A stretch of DNA of 64,000 nucleotides. Source: Chondrus crispus (Eukaryota > Rhodophyta > Florideophyceae > Gigartinales > Gigartinaceae). The notes below the pieces were generated by a model. It ran no database searches. It saw only the letters and a program-made list of their open reading frames with translations, and was not told where the DNA came from. The stretch lies in assembly GCF_000350225.1 (NCBI RefSeq), contig NW_005178995.1, positions 62,001 through 126,000 on the forward strand, written 5' to 3'. Shown here in pieces: positions 29,994 through 41,323 of the stretch; position 1 is the stretch's first letter, and the number at the start of each line of letters is the position of its first letter. The translations under genes were made by a program, and so were the position numbers.

Positions 29994-32900
29994 AGGCGTC
30001 GACGATCCTCCCCGTGCCAAGCCTCAATAAACAAGGCACCCCGTCGACCGCTTCGGTACGCGCGCCATCGCAGAGCCGAACGGACGAAGCGGCAATTTGC
30101 TTCTTCAAGAAGCAAAATTATAAGGTCACCGCAACGGTCGGGCAACGACGCGCGATGATGCGCGCCATCACGCCGGTTCTAGATTCGGGCGCCGGCCCGA
30201 ATCTAATCCACCTACGCTGTGTGGCAGAACCGTGGCGCGCTGCCATCCAGTCCGCGCGGAGCCCGCCGCTCATCGACGCTTCGAATAGGTCGATGAAGGC
30301 CCTCGGAGAGCTCAAACTGTACGTCCGGATTGGTGAGTTCGTCGCGCGCGTGCCGTTCTTGGTCGTCACCAACCTTGCGGTGGACTGTATCCTCGGAACC
30401 ACGTTCCTGGATCGCCACGTGAAGGCGATCCTGCCACCGCAGAGGAAGGTGCTGTTCCATCATGCGCCGTCCGTAGCGCTGACGGGAGTCACACCCTCGA
30501 GGCACGACCGCAAGATGGCCTCGAGGGGACCGTCGCAGCAGCTCCCGCAGGAGGAAAATTCGGCCGACCGGAAGCGCGCGCAGTTCCCGACGAACATACC
30601 GTCACGGAAAATTCGCGTGGTCAAGGGGGTCACGATACCCCCGATGACCCAAGCGATGGTACGCGTCGCAACACCGGTTGGGGGGCTTTGCTTCCTGCAA
30701 AACCACCCCAAAACGGCGCATAAGAATTTATGCCTGATGGCCCAGGGGGTCATGGACCTCTTCCCGGGCGAGCCGTTTACGGTGCTTGTTAGCAACTTCG
30801 GAAGCCGCGCGGCCCACGTCCCCAAGCATACCGTTGTCGGTCTCGCGTTGCCATCCCCCACACACATCCTGACACTTGGCGTGCCGGTCCCCGGAGAGGC
30901 CGACGCTAAGGAAGGGGGAGGGAACAAAAATAATTCCTCGACCGCTACGGAGGAACAAGCGCGACGCGAACAACCAGTTACGGACGAGAGCAGAAGACAA
31001 TCCTCCACCGCTACGGAAGGATACGCGCGTCGCAAAGAATCCGCTACGGACGAAGGCAGGATTAATTCCTCACCCGCAGGGGAATGTGCGCGACGAGAAG
31101 GACCCGTTACGGACGATGGCAAAATTAAATCCACCACCGCCACGGGAGGAGGCGCGCGACGCGAAGAACCGGAAACGGACGACGCCCACAGTGGCAATCC
31201 CGCTAACGCGGATGAGCGGACCGATACGGACGCGGAGAAGACCCGCTCGTGGGAAGAAGACGTCCATATTGGTGCAGAAGACAGTACCGTCCGGTCGGAA
31301 ATTATGGACATGCTGTCCGAGTTCAAGGACATGTGGTCCGGCCACTTGGGTAAGATCGATGCTACGAAGCATCGCATCGAGCTGAAGCCCGGTGCGAAGC
31401 CGATCTACCAAGCACCCTACCGAGCCGGACCCATCGCGCGCGAGAAGGAGAAGAAGGAAATCGACCGCATGCTGCGCGCGGGAGTCATCGAACCGACATC
31501 GGCCGAGTGGGCGAGCCCCGTGGTCTTCGTCCCTAAAAAGGACGGGACCATGCGGTTCTGCGTGGACTACCGCAAGCTAAACGCCGTTACGGTTCGCGAC
31601 TCCTACCCACTACCGCGCATGGACGAATGTATCGACTCGCTCGGCGATGCCACTGTCTTTACCACGCTAGACTGTAATAGCGGGTATTGGCAGGTGGAGA
31701 TCGCCGAGGAGGACCGCGATAAAACAACGTTCGCGTCGCATTCGGGCCTCTACCGCTTTCTACGCATGCCGTTCGGTCTCAAAAACGCGCCCGCGACATT
31801 TCAACGAGCGGTCGACATCATCCTGTCCCGCGTGAAATGGGAGACCGCGTTGGTCTACCTTGATGACGTCATTGTCTACTCGCGAACCGTTACGGAACAT
31901 ATGGCACACGTGCGCGAGGTACTACGCTTGCTACAAGACGCCGGCGTATCGCTAAAACTATCGAAGTGCGCGTTTTTCGATACGTCGGTTACCTACCTGG
32001 GTCATGTTATCCGACCGGGACGGCTGGAGGTCGAGCGTCGCAACGTTGTCGCGATCGAGCGGGGGCGCGCGCCAACTAACCAAACGGAGCTACGGTCCTT
32101 TCTCGGTATGTGTAATGTCTACAGGAGATTCGTCAAGGGCTTCGCGAAGATCGCCGCACCGCTTAATCGGAAGACCGGCAAAAATCAGCCCTTCGAGTTC
32201 GGGGTCCTATCCGATGCGGAATACGAAACATTTGAGGCGCTGAAGAAGCGCCTCGTGTCACCGCCAATTCTCGCGTTGCCCCGTTACGGTCAGAAGTACA
32301 CGCTGGACACCGACGCGTGCGGACACCAAGTGGGCTGCGCCCTTTTACAGGAGCAGCCCGACGGGTGTCGCCTACCGATCGGATACTGGAGCCGCGCGCT
32401 AACAGACGCGGAACGCAACTATACGACCACCGAGAAGGAATGCTTGGCCGTAGTGTGGAGCATTCTAACGCTACGGCCGTACCTGTACGGAAGCACGTTT
32501 AATCTCCGCACAGATCATGAGGCCCTGCGCTGGGTCCTCAATCTGGCGGACAGTTCCGGGCGGCTCGCACGCTGGCGCCTACGCTTGGCGGAGTACGACT
32601 ACGACGTACAGTACCGCCCGGGCGTCAAGCACCAACTCGCGGACGGCGTCTCGCGCCTACGCACCGACGGCGGAGACACCGCTCCGGTCGATGACGAGGT
32701 CCCGTGCTTCGTTGTCCAGTCGCAGGAAGGCAGCGAGCCCCTCCTGGACAAGGTGCACTGGGACCCGACACAAGACCGTCCGGACGGATTTCACGCGCTC
32801 GCGGTAACTCCCGAGGAACGCGACGTGGCGTCCATCTCGGTTGAGGATTTCCTACGCGAGCAGGCGGACGACGCGTTCTGTCGCGTCGCTGCCGAAACGG

Positions 32901-34357
32901 TCGGAGAGCCTAGTTCTAAGTTTGACGTCGACCGCTACGGTTTCCTTGTAAGGAAGTCCCCGCTCGATGGGACCCTACAACGCGTGGTACCGAATCGGTT
33001 ACGCCCCCGGGTACTGTACCTTGCACACCATCCGAGGTTAGCCGGTCATCCGGGGGGAACGCGCATGTACTACACCCTGCGAAGGGAGTACTACTGGCCA
33101 CACATGGCCAACGATGCGTTTGCGACCGTACGGAACTGTGCGTCGTGCGCTGCTACCCGCGGGACGCCTGTCAAGAACCAGAAGGATCTCAAGCTGTTCC
33201 CCGCGGCGGGCCCCATGGAGTTTGTCGCGATGGACCTCCTGGGCCCGCTGCCCAAGACCGCGCACGGGAACCAACACGTGCTGGTTATTACCGATCGGTT
33301 TTCCAAGCTTACGCGCAGCATACCGCTACGGATTACCACCGCTTCGGTCGTCGCTAATGCGTTCCTAGACAACTGGGTCTACGTCTACGGAGCGCCGCGC
33401 TACGTGCTCACCGATAACGGTCCGCAGTTCGCTGCTAAATTCTTCGATGCGATATGCGCCCTCCTGGGGGTGAGGCATTATCTCACGACGGCCTACCACC
33501 CCCAGACGAATGGGCAAACCGAACGGTTCAATCGCACGCTGGTGCAACGTCTCCGACATTACGTGGAGGAGCACCAGCGCGATTGGGACGACTACGTGCA
33601 ACCGCTGACCTTCGCGTACAATACGCAGGTCCACCGGTCGACGGAGACCACTCCGTTCGACCTGGTGTTGACGCGGCCACCGTCTGGATTGATCCTTCCC
33701 GGAACTGTACCGCAGGGCGCGGGGACCCATCTAGAGGACCCGCGTACCCCGGTACAGTACAAGAGGGCCACGCTGCGCAAGCTCCGCGACGCTCTCGACC
33801 GCGCACGGACGAAACTTACCGCTTCGCAAAAGCGGTACAAGGACAATTTCGACAAGAAGGTCCGCTTTCGGCCGGTCGTCAAGGCGGGCGACTTCGTGTA
33901 CGTGGACCGCCCGCCACGTCCGTTGACAAGCGTCGAGCGCCGCACGCGTGCGCGAAGTCCGACCGATACGGACGACCTCTCTGTCAAGCTTCTACCCAAG
34001 ACAGAGGGTCCATTTCGCGTGCGCTCCGTTACGGACACCACGGTCCTGATCGAACAGGACGGCGTGGAGAATCGCGTGAGCATCGACCGCGTGACGAAGA
34101 TGCCACGCGGGCCGGGGGATATCGTCACCCCCGCAGCGTCGACCGAATCGGAAGTCCCCGCAGCCGCCCCGAGCGCGGAGTACGTCGTTGACCGCATCGT
34201 CGGACACCGTACCGCGCGGGGCGGGATCCAGTACAAGGTCCGCTGGTATGGATATACCGCTTCCGACGACACCTATGAGCCCGCCGATGGGCTCCCGCAA
34301 CCGTTTATCGATCGGTATTGGCACACGCGCCAACGCGGAGAACCTACGCAGGCATAA
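29738..34357 (+). CDS. Chromovirus Pol, copy 2 (intact, with chromodomain)
   Basis: The pol frame is open from 29738, after a TAG at 29735-29737, to 34357. It has no ATG at its start, so it is probably made by -1 frameshifting from Gag, or from the internal ATGs just before the protease (MMRAITPVLDSGAG). Counting from 29846, domains are: protease with DSGA near residue 113; reverse transcriptase about 555-760 with YLDD near 671; RNase H about 815-935; integrase about 1055-1290 with an HHCC zinc module and Asp, Asp and Glu near 1129, 1188 and 1224; and a chromodomain about 1444-1494 (EYVVDRIVGH, YKVRWYGY, TYEPADGLP). The chromodomain places the element among chromoviruses, where it usually guides integration to marked chromatin. 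No stop or frameshift was seen, so this copy could supply enzymes to copy 1. Confidence 0.93.
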   Translation, partial: RAAFEAFAGPRGQLSKASDPPRSPPGFAVRAPTADRVAKFACAGSHGHQRGRAARGRPIGRTRATADGRGARGPWVDGGSRGGRVEASTILPVPSLNKQGTPSTASVRAPSQSRTDEAAICFFKKQNYKVTATVGQRRAMMRAITPVLDSGAGPNLIHLRCVAEPWRAAIQSARSPPLIDASNRSMKALGELKLYVRIGEFVARVPFLVVTNLAVDCILGTTFLDRHVKAILPPQRKVLFHHAPSVALTGVTPSRHDRKMASRGPSQQLPQEENSADRKRAQFPTNIPSRKIRVVKGVTIPPMTQAMVRVATPVGGLCFLQNHPKTAHKNLCLMAQGVMDLFPGEPFTVLVSNFGSRAAHVPKHTVVGLALPSPTHILTLGVPVPGEADAKEGGGNKNNSSTATEEQARREQPVTDESRRQSSTATEGYARRKESATDEGRINSSPAGECARREGPVTDDGKIKSTTATGGGARREEPETDDAHSGNPANADERTDTDAEKTRSWEEDVHIGAEDSTVRSEIMDMLSEFKDMWSGHLGKIDATKHRIELKPGAKPIYQAPYRAGPIAREKEKKEIDRMLRAGVIEPTSAEWASPVVFVPKKDGTMRFCVDYRKLNAVTVRDSYPLPRMDECIDSLGDATVFTTLDCNSGYWQVEIAEEDRDKTTFASHSGLYRFLRMPFGLKNAPATFQRAVDIILSRVKWETALVYLDDVIVYSRTVTEHMAHVREVLRLLQDAGVSLKLSKCAFFDTSVTYLGHVIRPGRLEVERRNVVAIERGRAPTNQTELRSFLGMCNVYRRFVKGFAKIAAPLNRKTGKNQPFEFGVLSDAEYETFEALKKRLVSPPILALPRYGQKYTLDTDACGHQVGCALLQEQPDGCRLPIGYWSRALTDAERNYTTTEKECLAVVWSILTLRPYLYGSTFNLRTDHEALRWVLNLADSSGRLARWRLRLAEYDYDVQYRPGVKHQLADGVSRLRTDGGDTAPVDDEVPCFVVQSQEGSEPLLDKVHWDPTQDRPDGFHALAVTPEERDVASISVEDFLREQADDAFCRVAAETVGEPSSKFDVDRYGFLVRKSPLDGTLQRVVPNRLRPRVLYLAHHPRLAGHPGGTRMYYTLRREYYWPHMANDAFATVRNCASCAATRGTPVKNQKDLKLFPAAGPMEFVAMDLLGPLPKTAHGNQHVLVITDRFSKLTRSIPLRITTASVVANAFLDNWVYVYGAPRYVLTDNGPQFAAKFFDAICALLGVRHYLTTAYHPQTNGQTERFNRTLVQRLRHYVEEHQRDWDDYVQPLTFAYNTQVHRSTETTPFDLVLTRPPSGLILPGTVPQGAGTHLEDPRTPVQYKRATLRKLRDALDRARTKLTASQKRYKDNFDKKVRFRPVVKAGDFVYVDRPPRPLTSVERRTRARSPTDTDDLSVKLLPKTEGPFRVRSVTDTTVLIEQDGVENRVSIDRVTKMPRGPGDIVTPAASTESEVPAAAPSAEYVVDRIVGHRTARGGIQYKVRWYGYTASDDTYEPADGLPQPFIDRYWHTRQRGEPTQA

Positions 34358-34549
34358 CGCGACGCTTCGCGGCTTCACACCGAACCGCTCAAACGCTCGT
34401 GTTCGCACGCGCACCGCTACAGGATCGAACCGACAAGGGGGCGACGTCCATCGATGGTTTCCGGCCCAAAGCCGTCCGATTTGCGGTTTTCCAGTGTCGG
34501 TGCCATCGGCTCCGTCTCGCCCGCGCGCGTGCAATACCGTTCGCGGAAC

Positions 34550-34596
34550 CGGGCTACGATTTTTATTTACCTTAGGAGGGGGGGAAGCGTAGCCCG
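34550..34596 (+). promoter_or_regulatory. Second polypurine tract in a stem-loop after pol, copy 2
   Basis: The arrangement is identical to copy 1, with a 9-bp stem CGGGCTACG/CGTAGCCCG around a purine run. Confidence 0.55.
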
Positions 34597-34715
34597 AAGT
34601 ACGATTTAATTGCGCAGGTTGGCGAGGAAGAAGAGCACCGATAGTCGGTTTCGTTTAATCCGGGCAATGCCCCTACTGTACTACGTAAGGGAGGAGACGC
34701 TCGGCAAGCCGGTGT

Positions 34716-36345
34716 CTAGAAGTGGCGCGAGCGCTTCGCCGAGGGCGCCGGTTCGACGTCGTCGGGCGCGGGGCGCGAGGCCCCGACTGTCGACGAAGAC
34801 ATCGGGGGCGCCGCCAGGCGTTGGCTCACCACCGCAAGGACGTCCTGTACGGAGCGCAACTTTGCGTGATGCTCGGCACGCTCGCGCGTCGCCGCGGCAG
34901 AGGATTCCTGTAACACCGCGACGGTCTTCTCGAGCTGCCGAACCCGGAGCATCCAATCGCGCGCCTGCAGTAGCGCCGCCTCGACCGAGGAGGGGGCGTC
35001 CGCCCCCTCAAAGGAGCAAGCGTACTGCAGTGCCGCGAGCGCGGCCTCCTCCCGGAGGCGCTCCGGGGGAACTCGACCGAGCGGTTGACTTGTGGGAGGT
35101 TTCGGCATCGTTGCTGGTCTCGATACGGTTTCGGCCCCGGTCACCGCGCTTATATGCTGAGTGACCGGTGGTGGGTCCGAAAATCCCGCCCCACCGGCCG
35201 CGGTCCGCGATGCTGTACCAGTTGTCGAAAGGGCGCGGGAAGGCCACCAAGCGGATGTCCGGCACGACGCCATCGTAGCGCCTGTACCGACCGAATAGGT
35301 TGAGGAGCGTGACGTGGTACCGCTCCTCGCCACCGCACCGGACGTAGAGCAAGTCGCTGCCACCCGCGGCGGGTGTACGGCACGGCACGTGTCGCCATCG
35401 GGCTTGCCAAGCGCCCGCCCGATTCTGCTGCGCCACGCTACCCCGCCCGGACGGAGTCACGATGGCATGATTCGCAGGGACTGCCTGGAATCGCGCCGAG
35501 TCCAAGAGGCGGCGCCGCACGTATTCGTCGACCGTCATCGGGGGCTTGCGACCGGAAGCGCGTCGCCGGGCTCGCCGCCGCCGGTGGTCCATCGAGGACC
35601 CGGGCAGCAGCGACCGGACGGACTTGACGCCACTTCTCAGCCAATTCGGCGCGCTGGGGGTCGTGAAGGCCCGCCCGAGCGATAGCGCCGACCCCCGCTC
35701 GGCTCGCGGCGAGAGCAGGACAGCCGGCGGTGCCAGCGTCTCGCGCACAGTACCGAAATCGGCTCTTGGCGACGCCGTGCCCGCGGCAGGCAGCGGCGAC
35801 ATGGGAGGCGGGGGTAGTACCGCGGGGTACGCCGGACCCGCCTCAACCGTCCTTGGAGCCACGCCCTCGGAGGGCAGCGGCGAGGGCCAGGTCGGTCGTT
35901 CTTCTATCGGTGGCGCAGCGACCGGATCGGACGCATCAGCTCGCGAGCGCGTCGCGGGCTCGGCCAAATTGGTGGTCGACTCTGTTCCGCCGCGGCGAGC
36001 GCGCTGCGGCTGAAACGCGGGAGTCGACCCGGGTAACGCCGGAGCCCTCCCGGGGCTCGACGGCGCACCGATCGGAAGCGCGTCCACGGGGGTGTTGCTG
36101 TGGTCCATGGTCGGTCGTGGGAAGAGTTGGGATAAAGGAATGTCGTCGTCTGGGGAAGGAATGGAGGAGTGTTGGTGAAGTGTGGGGGAGTGCTGTGTTG
36201 GAGTTGGTGGTTCTGGGGGGTTCGCGTGGGAGGAGACAGAAGCTGCGCTATCCGAATCGGACGATATACCCGACTTATATACCGTCAGGTCGGTGAAGAG
36301 CCACGAGGCGTGCTCGTCCGTGCGAAGAGGCTTCCGTCCGGTCAT
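34716..36345 (-). pseudogene. Antisense gene of copy 2, broken by an 851-bp deletion
   Basis: The start (ATG at 36345 or 36108), TATA box (36274-36281) and C-terminal coding part (35210-34716) are present and almost identical to copy 1. The segment equivalent to copy 1 positions 24673-25523 is gone. The junction near 35190 falls at a shared CGCC, so the cause was probably microhomology-mediated deletion or template switching. The frame then shifts and ends at 35008. The lost part contains the most structured middle of the protein, so no function is expected. Confidence 0.85.
36274..36281 (-). promoter_or_regulatory. TATA box of the antisense gene, copy 2
   Basis: TATATAAG on the minus strand is conserved from copy 1, upstream of the broken antisense gene. 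Confidence 0.5.
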
Positions 36346-36436
36346 CGCACGCACAGGTTGTGGAAGAGATCGAGGGGACCGCTGGGAAGAAAATGTGGTC
36401 GCCACGAGGATGTGGCGACAGATAAGGAAGGGGGTC

Positions 36437-37044
36437 TGTGGTACAACGACCGATCCGCGGTCGGTGTACAGTAGGAGCGGCCGCGCGCAGCGGGCACGGG
36501 GCACCGTGGCCCACGTGTAATACGTATGATTACCGAACGGGCGCAGCAAGTGACAGGTGTACGCTTGGGTACACGTGTAGTGTAAGGAACCGTGTGGGGA
36601 TAATGCGCGCGCAGTGTAATGCAAGCGCGTAGTGTGAGGATCCGTGCGGTAGTGTAATGACGGCGCTAGATTTTCAATCGCGTACAGTACCTGGTCCACA
36701 GTAAGTGACAGATACTGTATTGGACAGGTGTCCCGGGCGTCCCTCTGAGGGGTTAAGACCTGGACACCGTCCTCGCAGTAAACACGGGGGGCAGACTTGC
36801 CCCCCTCCCTTTCGCGCCTACGTACTGCCGTTTCGGTATTCTCTCGCGCGTTGGCTTCTAACCCGTTACCGGTCGTCTCCGATCTAGCACCTCGGGACGA
36901 CTGCGCGTAACCGGCCAGTGTGCCACTCCCTTTTCGCAAGTCCGACCGTTCGGTAACCGCGCGCCGCGCGTCTCGCGTCGCGAGCTCCCTCGGCTCATCC
37001 TCCGAGCCTCTCGCCCGCTAGGGTTTGAGGAGAGTTGTACCACA
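36437..37044 (+). repeat. Chromovirus LTR 3 (3' LTR of copy 2)
   Basis: This 608-bp LTR is followed by TGCT, matching the four bases before LTR 1. Beyond it starts the gag of an unrelated gypsy element. Confidence 0.95.
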
Positions 37045-40000
37045 TGCTTCGCAACGCCGTGATGGAACATCTCGAGTTGACCCAGTTTGCCATCTATCGA
37101 GGTGCGAAGACCTACAAGGCTCTATTCGATGCAATAATGGACTTCTGGTCTGGTCGCTGCGCCTTTCAGGCGGCGGCGAACTCCTTGAGCAATTTGCGCT
37201 ACCAGGGGTCAGAGAGCTCGCAAGTTATGTATGAGCCGAGAGGGCAAGGTGGGTCAAAAAGGGTCATGATGCGTTCAAAAGCTCCCTTGTCTCCACTCGA
37301 GACGAAGGTTGACGCTTTAGCTGATCGACTAGCCGATATTTCCCTTATTATCAAGAAGAATCAGTCGAGGGATGACTCAACAGCATTCCGCCCCGCCCAC
37401 GATCGTACTTGTTCTTATTGCAAACGACCGGGTCATGGCGCTAATAGATGCGATGCGAATCCGCATAGGGACACGAAATGCCCTCGCTGCGGAAAATTTG
37501 GTCATTCAGAGACAAGCTGTTGGGCTAGAATTGGTCCACAGAGGGGAGGTAGCAGTGCCTACCCTCCTAAGAAGGCCCAGACGGATATTGCCGTGTCGGG
37601 TACACGGACGGGCTCCGCAGGAAACCAGGTGAGTGTTGTGACGCACGACGACCTCCCTGCTGATGAGAAGTTAGTGGCATCGGTCAAGAGAACCGCCGAT
37701 GGAGAGCCGGTGGCCAAGACGCGAATGGATGGTGGCGGCGAGCCAATCCCGTCCCTTTTCAACCCGCGTAAGTACTGGACTCCGAACCACATGAGGAAAC
37801 CTCCTAAGCCCGGCCGTCGAACAAGAAAGAAGAGGACAAGTAAGAAGAACGCCGTCCAAGAGCACTCGGGGAAGTACGACGTGGTTTCTTCCCTCGCGAA
37901 CGCCCCCTCTGGTTTGCCATTCGGTCAACTGATTCGAGGAGATGGCGACGAGGCTAAGAAAGAGATCCGTCGTTTGTTCAACAGTCGCCCTAGACGCTCC
38001 GTAGCTGCTTCGATCAGTACTTTGCCGAAACGTCTGAAAGTAGTTTCTGTACAAGTCTACGGGACACAAATGAGAGCGTTGTTAGACTCAGGAGCTATCC
38101 CAAACGTTATGAATGCGTCTGTGGCATCGAAGCTCTCTCTGTCTCCAAAGCCGACCTCGACGAAGATTACGGTCGCCAATGGACAAAAGACAACCTGCTT
38201 AGGTTCCATCGAGGAAGTTCCTGTCACGTTCAATGGTGCTGTTACTTCACTCAACTTCTTGGTTGTTGAAGGATCCCCAGTTGATATCTTAATCGGGTAT
38301 CCAACTCTCGAAGAACTTCAAGCCTGCATCGATCTAGGTCACCAGTCTGTTAGAATGTTGATCGGAAACAAAACCGTGAAAATGAGTCTGGAGTTTGATC
38401 AAGTAAGTCCTATCGTCGCGGATTCGGAGATTGATAGTGAGGACTTCACTTCTGATGTCGAGTCGTTCACCTCAGAAAACTCGTCGGAAGAAGAGACTCA
38501 TGTTGTCGCCATCCTCGGCGATGAACCTTTCGAGCTAGACTTAACTCTGGACGGAGCGATCGGAGAAGATGCGGAAGTAGAATCACCTGATTCGAATGTC
38601 ATCAACAACGCCGTGAAAATGCTTCGGGAAAAACTTGTACATCTTGACAATGAAGCTCAAGCAGTCATCGAGACCGCCCTGATGTGTAAGAGTATCGTTG
38701 CTACATCCCTTGACGACCTTCGGCCTGCTGAAGTCCCAATCAAGCACCATTTCGAGTTAGATGATACTAATCCGATCTATCACTCGGCGAGGAGAATGGC
38801 TCCCTTGCATAACGAAATCGTTCGGAAAGAGCTGGACAAAATGCTGGAAGCAGGAATCATCACGCCTTCCAGCGCCGCATGGTCCTTTCCGGTCGTCATC
38901 GTATCCAAAAAAGATGGGAATCCACGCTTCTGTGTTGATTACCGTTCTCTGAACCAGAAGATGAAAGCAGACAGATGGCGTTTGCCGAAAATAGAAGAGA
39001 TATTTGATGACTTGGAAGGAAGTGCGTACTTCACTTCTCTGGATTTGTTCAGTGGTTACTGGCAAATTCGGATGGCACAACAATGCAAGAAATGACTACT
39101 TTCGTCTGTCGCTACGGGACGTATAAGTTCGAAGTCATGCCCTTTGGATTGATGAATGCGCCTTCGACATTTCAGAGAATGATGGATACAATCTTTCGCG
39201 GAGTGCCGTTTGTGCGTGTGTACCTCGATGACGTTGTGGTGTTCTCTAAGACTATAGAAGAACATCTTCGCCACCTGCAGCATGTATTTGATGTGCTTGA
39301 CGAGGCTGGTCTTAAGCTTAAGCCGACAAAGTGTAGCTTCGCCCAGGCGAAGATCAAGTTGCTCGGTCATGTTGTCGACAAAGGCGGGATTGCCGTTGAC
39401 CCGAGCAAGGTCGAAGTGATCCGGAATGCACCGATCCCGACCACTGCGACTGAACTTAGGAGCTTTCTTGGGTTAGCAAGCTACTACCGTCGTTTCATCT
39501 GCAAGTTTGCGGACATTGCTGCGGTACTCCATGCGGCTACATCCGGAAACGGCAGATTGAAATGGACCGGAGAAATGCAAGAAGCCTTTGATGAACTACG
39601 CATAAAGTTAACTTCTCCGCCAGTCTTGGCTTACCCAGACTTCGAGAAGCCCTTCGTCGTTGAGACGGATGCGTCATCGGTCTCCGTCGGGGCTGTGTTG
39701 GCTCAAAAGAAAGAAGATGGGAAAATACACCCCATCCAGTACGCAAGCCGTACTATGAATACATCTGAGCGCAAGTACTCCGCTTGTGAGCGGGAGGCGC
39801 TTGCGGTCATCTTTGCTTTGAAGAAATTTCGTGTTTACGTGCTTTCGTCTACACCTTTCAAGTTGATTACTGATCACCGGGCTCTTAGTTACGCCTTTCG
39901 CAAGAAAGACATCCACGGTCGTTTGGCTCGTTGGCTGGACTTCTTAGCCGAGTACGAATTCACCGTGGAATATCGTTGTGGATCCGCAAATAGTGCAGCT

Positions 40001-41323
40001 GACTACCTTTCTCGCATTCAGCCCAAGAACGGCGACAACCCAACTTGCCAGGAAGAGGGAGACCTTGCCCTCGCTATCACGACCCCGATCTACTCTCCAG
40101 AAGATCTAGAAGAGTCTTGCCAAGATATCAGGTCCTATCTGCAAGGCGAAACACCGGTTGGGTTGGATGATTACAGGAAGTCTCGCATGAAGAATAATGC
40201 GAAGAACTTTCTTGTCTGGGAGTCGAAGTTGTTCCGCCGCACCATTCGTGGCCTTCGTGTTGTTGCCCCAATTTCCGATCGCGAAAAGATACTGAAGGGT
40301 TTCCATGACGACATTGGTCATTGGGACTTGAAGACCACTCGTCAATTTGTCACGGAAAGGTACTGGTGGCCGACCGTTGGTATGGACGTGGGAGACTACG
40401 TGAAGAGTTGTGACGGGTGTCAGAAGGCGCGTCCGATTCCCAAATACAAGACCACTTTGCGCCTTCCCGTCACAAGCTAGTTTGATGTTTTCTCTATTGA
40501 CTTTGCTGGACCTTTCCCTGTCACTTCGTCTGGAAATCGCTTCGTGTTGGTTGCGGTCGAACACCTCACAGGATGGCCAATTGCTCTATCCACTGCTGAT
40601 AGTACTGCTCAAGTGGGTCTCGACTTCGTCAAGAGAGAAATCATGTACTCATTCGGCCCTCCGAGAACCATTGTCTCTGACAATGCTACCTGTTTCACAG
40701 CCTCGGCCGTTTCTAGCTTCATGGCTCGACACGGTATCAGTTGGCGCACCGTCCTCGCCTACGCTCCCATGTCTAACGGTAGAGCAGAGAGAATGGTTGG
40801 AACTTTGAAGGCTGCCGTCCGTAAGACAGTTCTTGGAACTGGAATGGAGTGGGACAAAGCACTCACCCAGGTCCTGTATGGATATCGCCGACGTGCCATG
40901 AAGAACGGCGTGTCGCCATTCGAACTGATGTATGGGATCCCGCCTCGGATGGATTCCAGTGCAGAGACAGGTGCAAGCCTAGTTGTTCCTTCCTTAGACC
41001 ATCATCGTCGTTTGGAGCTCCTGACTGGATCTGTCCCACGAGCGGTTCGCTCGGGGGCCTCTGTGGAAAAAAGGCTCGTACCGTCGTCGTCTCACTTCTT
41101 CGAAGTAGGATACAAAGTTCTTGTCGCTCGGGGAACTTCATTCGGTGGCACGAAATGGCCTGCATTCGTATCAAAGTTCTACGGGCCATGCAGAATCGTA
41201 GAAGGACGCCACCCTCGCTACGTGTTAGAGTCACGTCATGGCCGAATGTCGAGGAAACCTATTCATGCCCGTCGACTCGTACCCTATCGTGCAAGGAAAA
41301 GTGAGCAGGACACCATGGAGTGA
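37045..41323 (+). pseudogene. Second type of Ty3/gypsy element, 5'-truncated gag-pol
   Basis: The sequence starts inside gag at the edge of the last chromovirus LTR. Domains in order are: part of gag; two zinc knuckles (CSYCKRPGHGANRC and CPRCGKFGHSETSC near 37.41 and 37.48 kb); protease (LLDSGAIPN, 38.08 kb); reverse transcriptase (FCVDYRSLN, VYLDDVVVFS); RNase H (VETDASSVSVGAVL); and integrase (GHWD...CDGC, then IDFAGP, SDNATCF and NGRAERM). A one-base deletion near 39090 breaks the reverse transcriptase, and a TAG at 40478-40480 interrupts the integrase frame, which otherwise runs to 41323. There is no chromodomain. GC content is lower than in the chromovirus, so it is a different lineage. 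Its 5' part and LTR are not found on the other side of the array. Confidence 0.9.

Larger units (their letters stand above)
26770..37044 (+). mobile_element. Ty3/gypsy chromovirus, copy 2 (antisense gene deleted)
   Basis: This is a second copy of the same element, sharing the LTR 26770-27377 with copy 1 and ending in LTR 36437-37044. LTR start to LTR start is 9667 bp, against 10517 bp in copy 1. The difference equals one 851-bp deletion in the antisense gene minus the one base lost from pol in copy 1. Gag and the complete pol frame are open, so this copy may be competent. The four bases after the last LTR are TGCT, the same as before the first LTR of copy 1. Confidence 0.95.
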
